Shown here in pieces: positions 26,555 to 35,679 of a DNA stretch of 64,000 nt (positions within the stretch are counted from its first letter, which is position 1; every line of letters starts with the position of its first letter). Source of the stretch: Acidobacteriota bacterium. GTDB taxonomy: Bacteria > Acidobacteriota > Terriglobia > UBA7540. A model generated the notes under the pieces. It searched no databases and was not told where the DNA came from. It saw only the letters and a program-made list of their open reading frames with translations. The translations under genes were made by a program, and so were the position numbers. The stretch is taken from positions 40,248 through 104,247 of the forward strand of contig CADDZC010000002.1 in assembly GCA_902812365.1 (NCBI GenBank), in the 5' to 3' direction.

Positions 26555-27053
26555 AGAGCCCTCCCTCACTCCTCTGGAAGTGGCGGTGCGCCTGCTGGCG
26601 CGGCGAGCCTACTCGGTGGCCGAATTGCGGCGCGCCCTGGCGCGGAGATTCCCCAATCCGGCGGCCGTGCAGGCGGCCGTGCGGCGCCTGCGCGAGCTGA
26701 AACTGCTCGATGACCGAAAACTGGCCGAGCAGTACGCGTCGTCGCTGGCCCGCGACCGGGCCTACGGGCGGGCGCGCGTCCGCCGGGAACTCAAAGCCCG
26801 GCGGGTTGAGGATCGCCACATCGAGCCCGCGCTCGATGAAGTGTTCGCCGAGGTGGACGAGCGCGAACTGCTGGAGCGCCTCCTCGACCGCAAGCTCCGC
26901 ACCCTGCGCCTGCCGCTGACGGCGGCCAAGCTGTTCTCTCTCTGCCAGAGCCTGGCGCGGCGCGGGTTCCGCTCCGATGATATTATGAAAGCCGTACGCT
27001 CCCGGCCGGAGCTGCGTCCGGTGGCCGAGGAGGTCGAGCCCGGCGAGGATTGA
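26541..27053 (+). CDS. recX: regulatory protein RecX
   Basis: This 170-residue all-helical protein has the RecX three-helix repeats: AVRLLARRAYSVAELRRALA, LKLLDDRKLAEQYASSLARD and ELKARRVEDRHIEPALDEVF. RecX binds and modulates RecA filaments. The reading frame begins at TTG 26541, inside the last codons of pilT, giving a 14-nt overlap. No ATG in the first 100 codons gives a sensible start, so TTG (or an internal GTG) is inferred. alaS follows closely, as in many bacteria, but recA is not adjacent. Confidence 0.88.
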   Translation: MARTREPSLTPLEVAVRLLARRAYSVAELRRALARRFPNPAAVQAAVRRLRELKLLDDRKLAEQYASSLARDRAYGRARVRRELKARRVEDRHIEPALDEVFAEVDERELLERLLDRKLRTLRLPLTAAKLFSLCQSLARRGFRSDDIMKAVRSRPELRPVAEEVEPGED

Positions 27054-27112
27054 CCCGCTCCGCCGGCCCTTCGCCGCCGCCCGCGGGGCTCGGCGCCGCC
27101 GCCGACCAAGTT

Positions 27113-29950
27113 ATGAAATCCAACGAGATTCGCTCCCGCTTCCTGAAGTTCTTCGAACAGCGCGGTCATCGCGTGGTTCGCTCCTCGCCCCTCGTCCCGG
27201 CCGAGGATCCGACGCTGCTGTTCACCAACGCCGGCATGAACCAGTTCAAGGACGTCTTTCTGGGCCGCGAAAAGCGCGAGTATACCCGCGCCTGTTCCGT
27301 GCAGAAGTGCGTCCGCGCCGGCGGCAAGCACAATGATCTCGAGCAGGTCGGCCGCACCACCCGTCACCATACGTTCTTCGAGATGCTCGGGAATTTTTCT
27401 TTCGGGGATTATTTCAAGCGAGAGGCGATTCCCTGGGCGTGGGAGCTCGTCACCCGGGATTTCGCCCTCCCCCGCGCGAAGCTCTACGTCACCGTGTTCC
27501 GGGAAGACGACGAGGCGGCGGCAATCTGGGCGAAAGAGGCCGGCGTTGAAGAGGCGCGAATCTTTCGCCTGGATGAGAAGGACAACTTCTGGGCGATGGG
27601 CGACACCGGCCCCTGCGGCCCGTGTTCGGAGATTCACTGGGACCTGGGCGCGGCGGCCAGCGAGCAAGGCCACCGGGATTGCCGCTTTCCCTGTGACTGC
27701 GGGCGCTACATCGAGCTGTGGAACCTCGTGTTCATGCAGTTCAACCGCGACGAGCGGGGAAAGTTAACTCCGCTTCCCCGTCCTTCCATCGATACTGGGG
27801 CGGGCCTGGAGCGACTGGCGGCCGTGCTGCAAGGCAAGATTTCGAACTTCGATACGGATCTCTTCCGGCCCCTGATCGAACAAGCCGCCGATTTGGCGAA
27901 CACCGAATACGGCGCCCAGCCGGAGGCCGACGTTTCGCTCCGCATCATCGCTGACCACGCTCGCGCCACCACGTTCCTCATCTCCGACGGGGTGCTACCC
28001 TCGAACGAAGGGCGCGGCTACGTACTGCGCCGAATCATGCGGCGCGCCCTCTACCACGGCCACACGCTAGACCTGAAGGAGCCGTTCCTGTACAAGATGT
28101 CGAGCGTGGTCGTCGATTTGATGAAAGACGCTTATCCGGAATTGGTGGCGGCGGCCCCGCACGTGGCCAAGGCGATCAAGGTGGAAGAGGAGCGATACGC
28201 CCGCACGATCCGCGTGGCGCTGGCCAAGCTTGACGAAGTGCCGGTCTGGGCCCGCACCAGCGAAGGCAATTACGAGGTTCCCTTTGGCCAATTGAAACTG
28301 GCTTCCCGGGCGGCGCCACCCCCCGGGTTGTGGGCGATCGAAGGGGCGCGCCGGAGCCCGAGGGATCCGAAGAAGAGCAATTTCTGGCTGGGCATCTTGG
28401 GCGAAGACCTGTTCAAACTGTACGACACTTACGGCTTGACGCCCGACTTCGTGGAGGACATCGTCAGCCAGTACGATGTGAAGGCCGACTGGTTTGGAAT
28501 CGTTCCCGGTCAGCCGGTCGAGCCGTTGGCTCCGCGGCGGCCCGTGATCGACCGGGAAGGTTTTGAAGCCGAAATGCGGCGCCAGCGCGAGCGCGCCCGG
28601 GCCAGCTGGAAAAGGGCGGAAAAGAAGGCCGCGCCGCCGGTTTACCAGCAGTTGGCTGAGAAGCAAAAAACGGTTTTCGAGGGTTACACGCAGACCACCT
28701 CCACCGATTGCCGCATCGTGGCCCTGATCGTGGGGGGCGAAGCGGTGAGCCACGTCCAGCCGGGCGCGGAAGTGGAGATTCTTCTCGATCACACGCCCTT
28801 TTACGCTGAAGCGGGAGGTCAGGTGGGGGACAGCGGGCACCTGCTGGCGCCGGGCGGGGTGAGGGAGGTCGCCCACGTCTCGGGTGCCTACCATCCCGTC
28901 ACCGACCTGATCGCCCACCAAGCCACGGCCCGCGAGACGCTGCGCGTGGGCGACGTGGTGACGGCGCAAGTGGATGCCGAGCGGCGCGACGCCATCCGGC
29001 GCAACCACACGGCCACCCACTTGCTCCACGCGGCGCTTCGCCACACGCTTGGGGCCCACGTCAAGCAGGCCGGATCGCTGGTCGCGCCCGACCGCCTCCG
29101 TTTTGACTTCTCGCACTACGCGCCGCTCAGCGAGCCGGACCTCCTCGACATCGAGGATTTGGTGGTCAGCCACATTCTCAAGAACCAGGAAGTGCGCACC
29201 GAGATCATGGACCTGGACTCGGCCATCAACTCCGGCGCCATGGCTCTGTTTGGAGAAAAGTACGGCGACCGCGTCCGCGTGGTGGCCATCGACGACGGAT
29301 CGTTTTCGAAAGAACTCTGCGGGGGCACGCACGTCCGGCGCACCGGCGACATCGGCCTGTTCAAGATCGTCAGTGAGGGGGGCGTCTCGGCCGGCACGCG
29401 GCGCCTGGAAGCCGTGACCGGCACCGGCGTGCTCGAACTGTTGCGCCGGGAAAGCCAGACCCTGCGCCGGCTGGCCGAAACGCTGCGGGCGAAGCCGGAC
29501 GAGCTTCTGGCGGCGGTCGAAAAGCTCGAAGCCTCGGAGAAACGACTTCGCAAGCAGCTCGAGACGCAACAGATGAAGCGGGCCGCCGCCTCGGCGGCCG
29601 ACCTGGCGGCGGGCGCCCAGGAAGTGAAGGGAGTGCGGGTGGTCGCCGCCCGCGTCGACGTTACCGATCGCGCCGTGATGCGCCAGATGGTGGATCAGCT
29701 CCGCGGCCGCCTGGAATCGGGAGTGATCGTGCTGGGTAGCGCCTGGGATGGCAAGGTCTCCCTGGTGGCGGCCGTAACTCCGGACCTGACGAGCCGCTTG
29801 GACGCGGGGAAGATCGTCAAGGCGGCGGCGGCTTTGGTAGAGGGCTCGGGCGGCGGGCGCAAGGACCTGGCAGAGGCGGGAGGCAAGAATCCCGACAAAC
29901 TGGAAGAGTCCCTCCGCGCCGTGCCGGGGATTATTGAAGCCATGCTGTGA
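27113..29950 (+). CDS. alaS: alanine-tRNA ligase
   Basis: The enzyme charges tRNA-Ala. Class II motifs are present (PLVPAEDPTLLFTNAGMNQF, TRHHTFFEMLGNFSFGDYFK), as is the editing domain with zinc ligands HTATH and CGGTH and the C-terminal DHHA1-like region ending SGGGRKDLAEAGG. The predicted length, 945 residues, exceeds the usual 870-880. Most of the excess is an insertion of about 40 residues at 28240-28410, before the conserved LFKLYDTYGL. The ATG at 27113 (MKSNEIRSRFLKFF) matches the family start. It follows recX by 59 nt. Confidence 0.96.
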   Translation: MKSNEIRSRFLKFFEQRGHRVVRSSPLVPAEDPTLLFTNAGMNQFKDVFLGREKREYTRACSVQKCVRAGGKHNDLEQVGRTTRHHTFFEMLGNFSFGDYFKREAIPWAWELVTRDFALPRAKLYVTVFREDDEAAAIWAKEAGVEEARIFRLDEKDNFWAMGDTGPCGPCSEIHWDLGAAASEQGHRDCRFPCDCGRYIELWNLVFMQFNRDERGKLTPLPRPSIDTGAGLERLAAVLQGKISNFDTDLFRPLIEQAADLANTEYGAQPEADVSLRIIADHARATTFLISDGVLPSNEGRGYVLRRIMRRALYHGHTLDLKEPFLYKMSSVVVDLMKDAYPELVAAAPHVAKAIKVEEERYARTIRVALAKLDEVPVWARTSEGNYEVPFGQLKLASRAAPPPGLWAIEGARRSPRDPKKSNFWLGILGEDLFKLYDTYGLTPDFVEDIVSQYDVKADWFGIVPGQPVEPLAPRRPVIDREGFEAEMRRQRERARASWKRAEKKAAPPVYQQLAEKQKTVFEGYTQTTSTDCRIVALIVGGEAVSHVQPGAEVEILLDHTPFYAEAGGQVGDSGHLLAPGGVREVAHVSGAYHPVTDLIAHQATARETLRVGDVVTAQVDAERRDAIRRNHTATHLLHAALRHTLGAHVKQAGSLVAPDRLRFDFSHYAPLSEPDLLDIEDLVVSHILKNQEVRTEIMDLDSAINSGAMALFGEKYGDRVRVVAIDDGSFSKELCGGTHVRRTGDIGLFKIVSEGGVSAGTRRLEAVTGTGVLELLRRESQTLRRLAETLRAKPDELLAAVEKLEASEKRLRKQLETQQMKRAAASAADLAAGAQEVKGVRVVAARVDVTDRAVMRQMVDQLRGRLESGVIVLGSAWDGKVSLVAAVTPDLTSRLDAGKIVKAAAALVEGSGGGRKDLAEAGGKNPDKLEESLRAVPGIIEAML

Positions 29951-30006
29951 GGCCGCGCCTCGCCCGCTTCCAGCCAAGACCCGCCGAATCGAGGGAAAAG
30001 ACCCGG

Positions 30007-31323
30007 ATGGATGCCAAGCGCCAGGAAGCTGCCGAAGTGGTCGAGCGGCTGCGGCAGGCCGGCTACCAGGCGTATTTTGTCGGCGGTTGCGTGCGAGACC
30101 TGGTCATGGGCCGCGACCCGAAGGATTATGACGTGGCCACCGACGCGACGCCCGACGACGTGCTCCGCCTGTTCCCTCAGGCGCTCGCGGTGGGAGCGCA
30201 GTTTGGCGTGGTGCTGGTGCCGGGGGCGGCCGGGAATTGTGAAGTCGCCACGTTCCGCTCCGACGGGCGTTACCTCGACGGCCGGCATCCCGCCGAAGTG
30301 CGCTATGCCCGCACGGCCCAGGAAGACGTGCGGCGGCGAGATTTCACCATCAACGGGCTGCTCTACGATCCGCGCGAGGGTCGCGTGCTCGACTATGTCG
30401 GGGGTTGCGCCGATCTCGAGGCGCGCCGTTTGCGCACTATCGGCGATCCGGTCGAGCGTTTTCGTGAAGATCACCTGCGAATGCTGCGCGCGGTGCGGTT
30501 TGCCGCCCGGTTCGAATTTCAACTGGACCCCGCCGCGGCCGCGGCCATTCGAGAGCTGGCGCCGCGCATCCGCGAGGTCAGCGCCGAGCGCGTGCGCGAT
30601 GAAATCCTGAAGATCTTGACGGAGGGTCACGCGCGGCGGGGCTTTGAACTGCTTGACGACACTCAGCTTTTGGCCGAAGTCCTGCCCGAGGTCAAAGCCC
30701 TGCAGGGCGTTCGGCAACCGCCCGAGTTTCATCCCGAAGGGGATGTGTGGACCCACACCCTGTTGATGCTGGAACGGTTGCGCAATCCCACGCCCACCCT
30801 GGCGCTCGGCGTACTCCTGCACGATGTCGGCAAGCCGCCCACGTTTTCCGTGCGCGAGCGGATCCGGTTTGACGGCCACGCGGAAGTGGGGGCGAAGATG
30901 GCAGAAGAGATTTGTCGGCGCTGGCGCCTCTCAACCCGCGACACCGGGCGTGTGGTGGAGCTGGTGCGCCACCACATGCGCTTTAAGGACTTTCCTTCCA
31001 TGCGGCGCTCGACGCAACTCCGCTTCTTGCGCCGGGAGGGGTTCGAAGAGCACCTGGAACTTCACCGGCTTGATTGCCTGGCCAGCCACGGCGATCTTTC
31101 CACCTATGAGCTGGTCCGCCGGATGCTCGAAGAGACTCCCTCCGAGGTTATCAAGCCGGCCCCTCTGCTTCGTGGCGATGACCTGATCGCCCTGGGCTAC
31201 AAACCCGGGCCGGCCTTCAAGACGATTCTGCAAGCCGTCGAAGACGCGCAGCTGGAGGGCAAGATTCAGACGCGCGAGCAGGCCCTGGAGCTGGTGGCGG
31301 CGCAATTTTCCGCTTTGCGGTGA
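30007..31323 (+). CDS. cca: CCA tRNA nucleotidyltransferase / poly(A) polymerase family protein with HD domain
   Basis: The 438-residue product has the class II nucleotidyltransferase head (YFVGGCVRDLVMGRDPKDYD, VATFRSDGRYLDGRHP, RRDFTINGLLYDP) and the RNA-binding neck (DPVERFREDHLRMLRAVRFA). A C-terminal HD phosphohydrolase domain follows (LALGVLLHDVGKPPTF, RHHMRFKD). It adds or repairs the 3' CCA of tRNA; poly(A) polymerase activity is an alternative for this group. The ATG at 30007 is preferred because the upstream frame lacks family character. It lies 56 nt after alaS. Confidence 0.93.
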   Translation: MDAKRQEAAEVVERLRQAGYQAYFVGGCVRDLVMGRDPKDYDVATDATPDDVLRLFPQALAVGAQFGVVLVPGAAGNCEVATFRSDGRYLDGRHPAEVRYARTAQEDVRRRDFTINGLLYDPREGRVLDYVGGCADLEARRLRTIGDPVERFREDHLRMLRAVRFAARFEFQLDPAAAAAIRELAPRIREVSAERVRDEILKILTEGHARRGFELLDDTQLLAEVLPEVKALQGVRQPPEFHPEGDVWTHTLLMLERLRNPTPTLALGVLLHDVGKPPTFSVRERIRFDGHAEVGAKMAEEICRRWRLSTRDTGRVVELVRHHMRFKDFPSMRRSTQLRFLRREGFEEHLELHRLDCLASHGDLSTYELVRRMLEETPSEVIKPAPLLRGDDLIALGYKPGPAFKTILQAVEDAQLEGKIQTREQALELVAAQFSALR

Positions 31324-31396
31324 GGTTGCGAGGTCGCCATGGACGGCTTCCGGCACGCCGGCGTTTGCTGGCCGGGATGAGAGGAGCTCGTGAAGC

Positions 31397-32422
31397 ATGA
31401 GCGTTTCTGAGCGCATCGGTTATGCGGTGGTGGGGCTCGGGGGGATCGCGGAGCGGGCGATCCTGCCGGCGTTCCGTCATAGCCGGAAGTCCAGGCTGGT
31501 GGCGCTCGTCAGTCGGGACGCGAGCCGAGCCCGGCGCCTGGCTGCGAAATTCCGGGCGCCCCGCGCTTACGGGTATGACGAATACGACCGATGCCTCAGT
31601 GATCTCGACGTCCAGGCGGTGTTCATTGCCAGTGTCAATGCGGCGCACGCCGAACAGGCGATCCGAGCGGCCCAGGCGGGTAAGCACGTGCTCTGCGAGA
31701 AGCCGATGGCCACCTCGGTCGACGATTGCCGGCGGATGATCGAGGCCTGCCGCCGAAACCAGGTGCGGCTCATGATTGCTTACCGCAAGTATTTTGAACC
31801 GGCCAGCCGGGCGCTTAAAAAGCTCGTGGCGGCGGGCCGGCTCGGCCGAATCAAGATCCTCCACTCGGCCTTTACCATCCGCTTGGGGCCGCGCGCCCCG
31901 TCCTGGCATCTGGATCCGAAACTGGCCGGCGGCGGTTCGCTGGTGGACGTGGGTGTGTATTGCGTCAATACGGCACGCTGGTTGCTGGAACAGGAACCCG
32001 CGGAAGCTGAGGCGTACGCTTGGACGGTGGACCCGGCGCGCTTTCGCGAGGTCGAGGAAAACATCGCCTTTCGCCTGTTTTTTCCTGGAGGCGCCGTGCT
32101 GGAGGCCTCGTCGAGTTTTGGGGCCGCTCAGGCGTCTTTTGTGCACGTGCACGGCGAGCGCGGCTGGGCGGCGCTCGATCCGGCTTACGCTTACGATGAA
32201 GAACGCCGGCTGTTCGGCAAGACCGATGGACGCTGGTTTGAGAAGAGGTTCCCCCGTATGGACGAGTTCGTCTTGGAAGTGGACGCCTTTGCAAACTCGA
32301 TCCGCCAAGCCCGGGATGAGGAGCCGGACGGCACGCAAGGAATGCGCGACGTGGCGGTGATGGAGGCCATTTACCGTTCGGCTCGTGCGGGGCGCCCGGC
32401 GAGGATACGGCTGCCCGCTTGA
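31397..32422 (+). CDS. Gfo/Idh/MocA family NAD(P)-dependent oxidoreductase
   Basis: This 341-residue protein has an N-terminal Rossmann fold (YAVVGLGGIAERAILPAF), the EKP motif in HVLCEKPMATSVDDCRRMIE, and the substrate-domain pattern GGGSLVDVGVYCVNTARWLL. Members oxidise or reduce sugars and inositols; the substrate cannot be read from sequence. A GAGGAG element lies about 11 nt upstream of the ATG. It stands alone between cca and the coiled-coil gene. Confidence 0.92.
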   Translation: MSVSERIGYAVVGLGGIAERAILPAFRHSRKSRLVALVSRDASRARRLAAKFRAPRAYGYDEYDRCLSDLDVQAVFIASVNAAHAEQAIRAAQAGKHVLCEKPMATSVDDCRRMIEACRRNQVRLMIAYRKYFEPASRALKKLVAAGRLGRIKILHSAFTIRLGPRAPSWHLDPKLAGGGSLVDVGVYCVNTARWLLEQEPAEAEAYAWTVDPARFREVEENIAFRLFFPGGAVLEASSSFGAAQASFVHVHGERGWAALDPAYAYDEERRLFGKTDGRWFEKRFPRMDEFVLEVDAFANSIRQARDEEPDGTQGMRDVAVMEAIYRSARAGRPARIRLPA

Positions 32423-32678
32423 GAAGGGCGGGAAGGCCTGCGGCTCCGGCCGGTTCTACGGGCGGGACCAGTCCAGACCTAGCGCTGGGCAGGGCAGAGG
32501 GGGTGGCCGGGTCAGCAATTTTTTCTTGCTTTGGGTAGTTTGTGCTCAATGCCTGCCTTCGGGACTGGGATCAGCTTGGCTAACAGGTGTGTTTTCAATC
32601 GCTTATGTTTACTCTCAATTGGAACTTGCCTTGCGCTTCCGAGGGTCGGATTGAACTTATATAACGAGGGGGACTGGT

Positions 32679-33614
32679 ATGGACGAGGATCGTTTCACGC
32701 CGGACGAAGTCGAAATCCGTCCGTCCGGCGGGTCAGCGAACCGCTGGCCGTGGGTCGCGCCGGTGTTGGTTGGCGCGATCGCTGTTTTCACGTTCGGCTT
32801 TGCGCTCCACGAATGGCGCTATGCCCGTCAGTTGACCAAAGACAACGAACAACTGAGCGCTGATTTAAGTCAGACGCGAGGCGAGATGGATGCGTTGAAC
32901 AGCCGGCTGAACGCTCTCAGTTCCGAGCTGAGTTCGCAGCAGGCCCAGCTTGCGGCCTCTGAGGCCAAGGCCGCGCCGCCTCACCATGGGGCCCGCGCGC
33001 GCGCGTCGGGCCGCCGGCCGGAAGATTCTCGCTGGAAGAGGCTGCAGGCGCAGATTGCCGATCAACAGAAGGAGCTCGCCCAAACCCGGCAGGATCTGGC
33101 TCAAACGCGCTCGGAGCTCGAAGGCAGCATCAGCTCCACCCGTCAGGACTTGAGCGGCGAGATCGCCAAAAACCACGATGAGCTTGTGGCCCTGGAAAAG
33201 AGAGGCGAGCGCAACTACTACGAGTTTGACCTGGCGAAATCCAAGCAATTCCAACGCGTGGGCCCTGTTAGCCTTTCGCTGCGGAAGGTTAATACCAAGC
33301 ATCAGAATTACAACGTCGAGGTGCGGCTGAACGACGCCGAACTCAGCAAGAAGAACGTCAGCCTTTACGAACCGGTGTGGTTCTATTCCGACGAGAATCC
33401 GCATCAAGGGCTGGAGCTGGTCGTCAACCGTATCGAAAAGAATCGCGTCCACGGCTATGTGAGCGCGCCGAAGTACAGCCCAGCGGAACTCGCTTCGGTC
33501 GAATCGACGCCGTCGCGTGGGGTGGCGGGAACACTGGTGACCGGCGCCAAAAACACGGGCTCGGCGCCAAGTTCTACCCCCGCCCTCGAGAGGCGGGCCC
33601 AGCCCCTGCAGTAG
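32679..33614 (+). CDS. membrane-anchored coiled-coil protein, unknown function
   Basis: The 311-residue product has a cytoplasmic N-terminus and one transmembrane helix (VAPVLVGAIAVFTFGFAL, about residues 25-43). A long coiled coil rich in Q/L/E follows (about 50-175, interrupted by the basic linker HHGARARASGRRPEDSR). A C-terminal beta-rich domain (YNVEVRLNDAELSKKNVSLY) and a Ser/Pro-rich tail complete it. The start follows GAGGGGG by 7 nt. It precedes two TPR protein genes on the same strand. I do not recognise a named family, though the arrangement is common in Acidobacteriota-like genomes. Confidence 0.8.
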   Translation: MDEDRFTPDEVEIRPSGGSANRWPWVAPVLVGAIAVFTFGFALHEWRYARQLTKDNEQLSADLSQTRGEMDALNSRLNALSSELSSQQAQLAASEAKAAPPHHGARARASGRRPEDSRWKRLQAQIADQQKELAQTRQDLAQTRSELEGSISSTRQDLSGEIAKNHDELVALEKRGERNYYEFDLAKSKQFQRVGPVSLSLRKVNTKHQNYNVEVRLNDAELSKKNVSLYEPVWFYSDENPHQGLELVVNRIEKNRVHGYVSAPKYSPAELASVESTPSRGVAGTLVTGAKNTGSAPSSTPALERRAQPLQ

Positions 33615-33647
33615 TTTGATGGCGGAGGATGAGAGCGCCCAGGCCGG

Positions 33648-33678
33648 CCCCCCTTTCGGGGGGAAGGGGAGTTTTTTT
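33648..33678 (+). terminator. possible intrinsic terminator
   Basis: CCCCCC (33648-33653) and GGGGGG (33658-33663) form a 6-bp stem with a TTTC loop. A run of seven T (33672-33678) comes 8 nt after the stem. It lies between the coiled-coil gene and the first TPR gene. The gap between stem and T-run is larger than usual, so the call is weak. Confidence 0.35.
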
Positions 33679-33727
33679 CGCGGGAAATATTCGCGCAAGT
33701 GATTTACAATGAATGTGATATGGGCTA

Positions 33728-34708
33728 TTGACGGGCGCAGAGAACGGACAGCCAAACGTGAAGGGCGCAACGGTGGGCCATCGCTTACGGGGTCAGGTAG
33801 GGGCGGCGGCGGGATACATTCTGCTGATGGTGACGTCCCTCTGCGGCCAAGGTTCTCCCGAGCTCCGGGCAGGCCTTGAGAGCCTCTATCAGGGTGACTA
33901 CGTCCGGGCCCGCATGCTCGCCGAGCAGTATGTCCAAGCCCACCCGAAGGCCTTGCCCGGCTGGCTTCTGCTGGCACGGACTGAGACAGCCCAGGGTCAG
34001 TACGAATTGGCCTACCAAAGTCTTCAGAAGGCGCTCGATTTAGATCCGGCAAGCATGGATGCGCTCTATTATCTGGAGCGAGTCTCGACCATCCTTTCCC
34101 AGCTTGAATTTCGACGATTGATCGAAACTGCGCCGCAGTCGGTGCGAGCCCACCAACTGATGGCGGAGTCCTATTTGGCTGGGCACCACGCAGCCGAAGC
34201 CGAGAAAGAGTATCAGGCGGCGTTGCAGGTCGATCCTGCTTCGGTCGAGATTCTCAATGCCCTGGGCGAGCTGATGCGGTCCCAATTCAGGTTTGACGAG
34301 GCGCTCGTCTACTATGGACGCGCGGCCAGACTGGCTCCGGGGAACTATACGAGCGCCTACGGCATGGGCGCTTGCTACCTGTTCAAGCAGGACGCGCGAC
34401 ACGCCGTAGAGAGCTTTCGGCGCGCCCTCGCCATCGACGGCAGCTCCGCCGCGGCTCATCTGGCATTGGGTGATGCCCTGTTACGGGACGGCCGGGCGTC
34501 GGCGGCAATTCCGGAATTGAAGACGGCCGCCCGCCTTGTCCCCGGCATGCGGCAGGCTTACGCGTTGCTGGCGCGCGCTTATGAAAAGCTTGGCCAGAGG
34601 CGCGAAGCGGAAGAGGCTCTCCAGAAGGAACAAAGCTTGGCGCGGGAGGAAATCCGATCGGCTCGCATTTCGGGATCCGACGAGGAGACGCTGCCTCGTC
34701 CTCAATAG
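33728..34708 (+). CDS. TPR-repeat protein, probably exported
   Basis: This 326-residue protein has a hydrophobic N-terminal segment (GQVGAAAGYILLMVTSLCGQ) and about seven TPR units, e.g. YELAYQSLQKALDLDPASMD, FDEALVYYGRAARLAPGNYT and ARHAVESFRRALAIDGSSAA. It has no catalytic domain. The start is uncertain: TTG 33728 or GTG 33758 are possible and neither has a good ribosome binding site. A second TPR gene follows 47 nt downstream, suggesting a shared assembly. Confidence 0.8.
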   Translation: MTGAENGQPNVKGATVGHRLRGQVGAAAGYILLMVTSLCGQGSPELRAGLESLYQGDYVRARMLAEQYVQAHPKALPGWLLLARTETAQGQYELAYQSLQKALDLDPASMDALYYLERVSTILSQLEFRRLIETAPQSVRAHQLMAESYLAGHHAAEAEKEYQAALQVDPASVEILNALGELMRSQFRFDEALVYYGRAARLAPGNYTSAYGMGACYLFKQDARHAVESFRRALAIDGSSAAAHLALGDALLRDGRASAAIPELKTAARLVPGMRQAYALLARAYEKLGQRREAEEALQKEQSLAREEIRSARISGSDEETLPRPQ

Positions 34709-34755
34709 GCGCGAATAGGCGCGCCGATAAGCCGCTCGGGAGTGTGGTGCTGGCC

Positions 34756-35637
34756 ATGACCCGTCGACTGGCCAATTCGAGATGGCGAATTCGGGGGAGG
34801 GGAGTGCTTGTGACCAGTCTGGCTGTCCTGGTGTGTGTCGAGGCTCGGTCCGGTATGGCAAGCCAGCGGAGCCTTCCTGACGACCTTCAGCGGATGCTGG
34901 ACTCAGGTGTGGCCGCCGAAAAGGCCGGGCGGCTGGACGAAGCCGAAAAGGATTTTCTGGAGGTGATCCGGCGCTGTGGTCAATGTGCCTTTGTTTACAA
35001 TAACTTAGGAACCGTTTATCAGCAGCGAGGTGAGCACCGGCGAGCGATCGCCCAGTTTCGTGAAGCCATTCGCTTGCAGCCGGATTATCCTGCCCCGCGG
35101 ATACTGCTAGGGGCCAGTCTGCTGGCTATGGGCCAGGTCCCGGAAGCGGTCCGGGAGCTCGAACGAGCCGTCCGGCTTGATCCCCGGAATATCGTGGCGC
35201 GGGGTGAGTTGGCGAAGGCTTATGAGCGGACCGGCAACTTGGCCGGAGCGGTGGAGCAATATCGAACCTTGCGCCAACTGGCTCCACGGGACCCCGAGTA
35301 CATGTATCAGATGGGACAAGCCTATTTGCACCTTTCTCAATGGTGTCTCAACCGGATGCGGCAACTCGACCCGCGATCGCCGCGGATTGACGAGAGTCTG
35401 GCCGAAGCCTACCGCGCTCAGGGGCAAACGGAACTGGCCATCCGGGCTTACGAGCGTGCTGCGCAAGCCGATCCGAAGCTGCCGGGCATCCATTTGGCTC
35501 TGGCCCAAGTCTACCTTGCACAAGGGCGGACCGACGAGGCTCGCCGCGAGATTGAACGCGAGCTGGCGATCGTGCCCGACAGCTCGGCGGCGAAGGCTCT
35601 CGAGCGGCGCCTGATTTCCACACCGCCGTTACCGTGA
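34756..35637 (+). CDS. TPR-repeat protein with signal peptide
   Basis: The 293-residue product starts with a basic segment and hydrophobic core (MTRRLANSRWRIRGRG, then VLVTSLAVLVCVEARSG). About six TPRs follow, e.g. HRRAIAQFREAIRLQPDYPA, LAGAVEQYRTLRQLAPRDPE and TELAIRAYERAAQADPKLPG. A CGQC pair (about residue 76) lies in the first repeat and could be redox active or structural. GTG 34744 is an alternative start four codons earlier. It is the last gene of the plus-strand group and converges on the GH2 gene. Confidence 0.82.
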   Translation: MTRRLANSRWRIRGRGVLVTSLAVLVCVEARSGMASQRSLPDDLQRMLDSGVAAEKAGRLDEAEKDFLEVIRRCGQCAFVYNNLGTVYQQRGEHRRAIAQFREAIRLQPDYPAPRILLGASLLAMGQVPEAVRELERAVRLDPRNIVARGELAKAYERTGNLAGAVEQYRTLRQLAPRDPEYMYQMGQAYLHLSQWCLNRMRQLDPRSPRIDESLAEAYRAQGQTELAIRAYERAAQADPKLPGIHLALAQVYLAQGRTDEARREIERELAIVPDSSAAKALERRLISTPPLP

Positions 35638-35679
35638 GCGCCGACCCGACTGCAGGTGATCCGCGCGCTCGGCGCCTGA

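Noticed and set aside
28067..29977. Long minus-strand open frame opposite alaS
   Set aside because: His/Arg/Gln-rich shadow of the AlaS coding sequence; no start context or family character.
32658..32665. TATATAAC as a -10 box for the coiled-coil gene
   Set aside because: It would place the transcription start within the ribosome binding site, only about 7 nt before the ATG.
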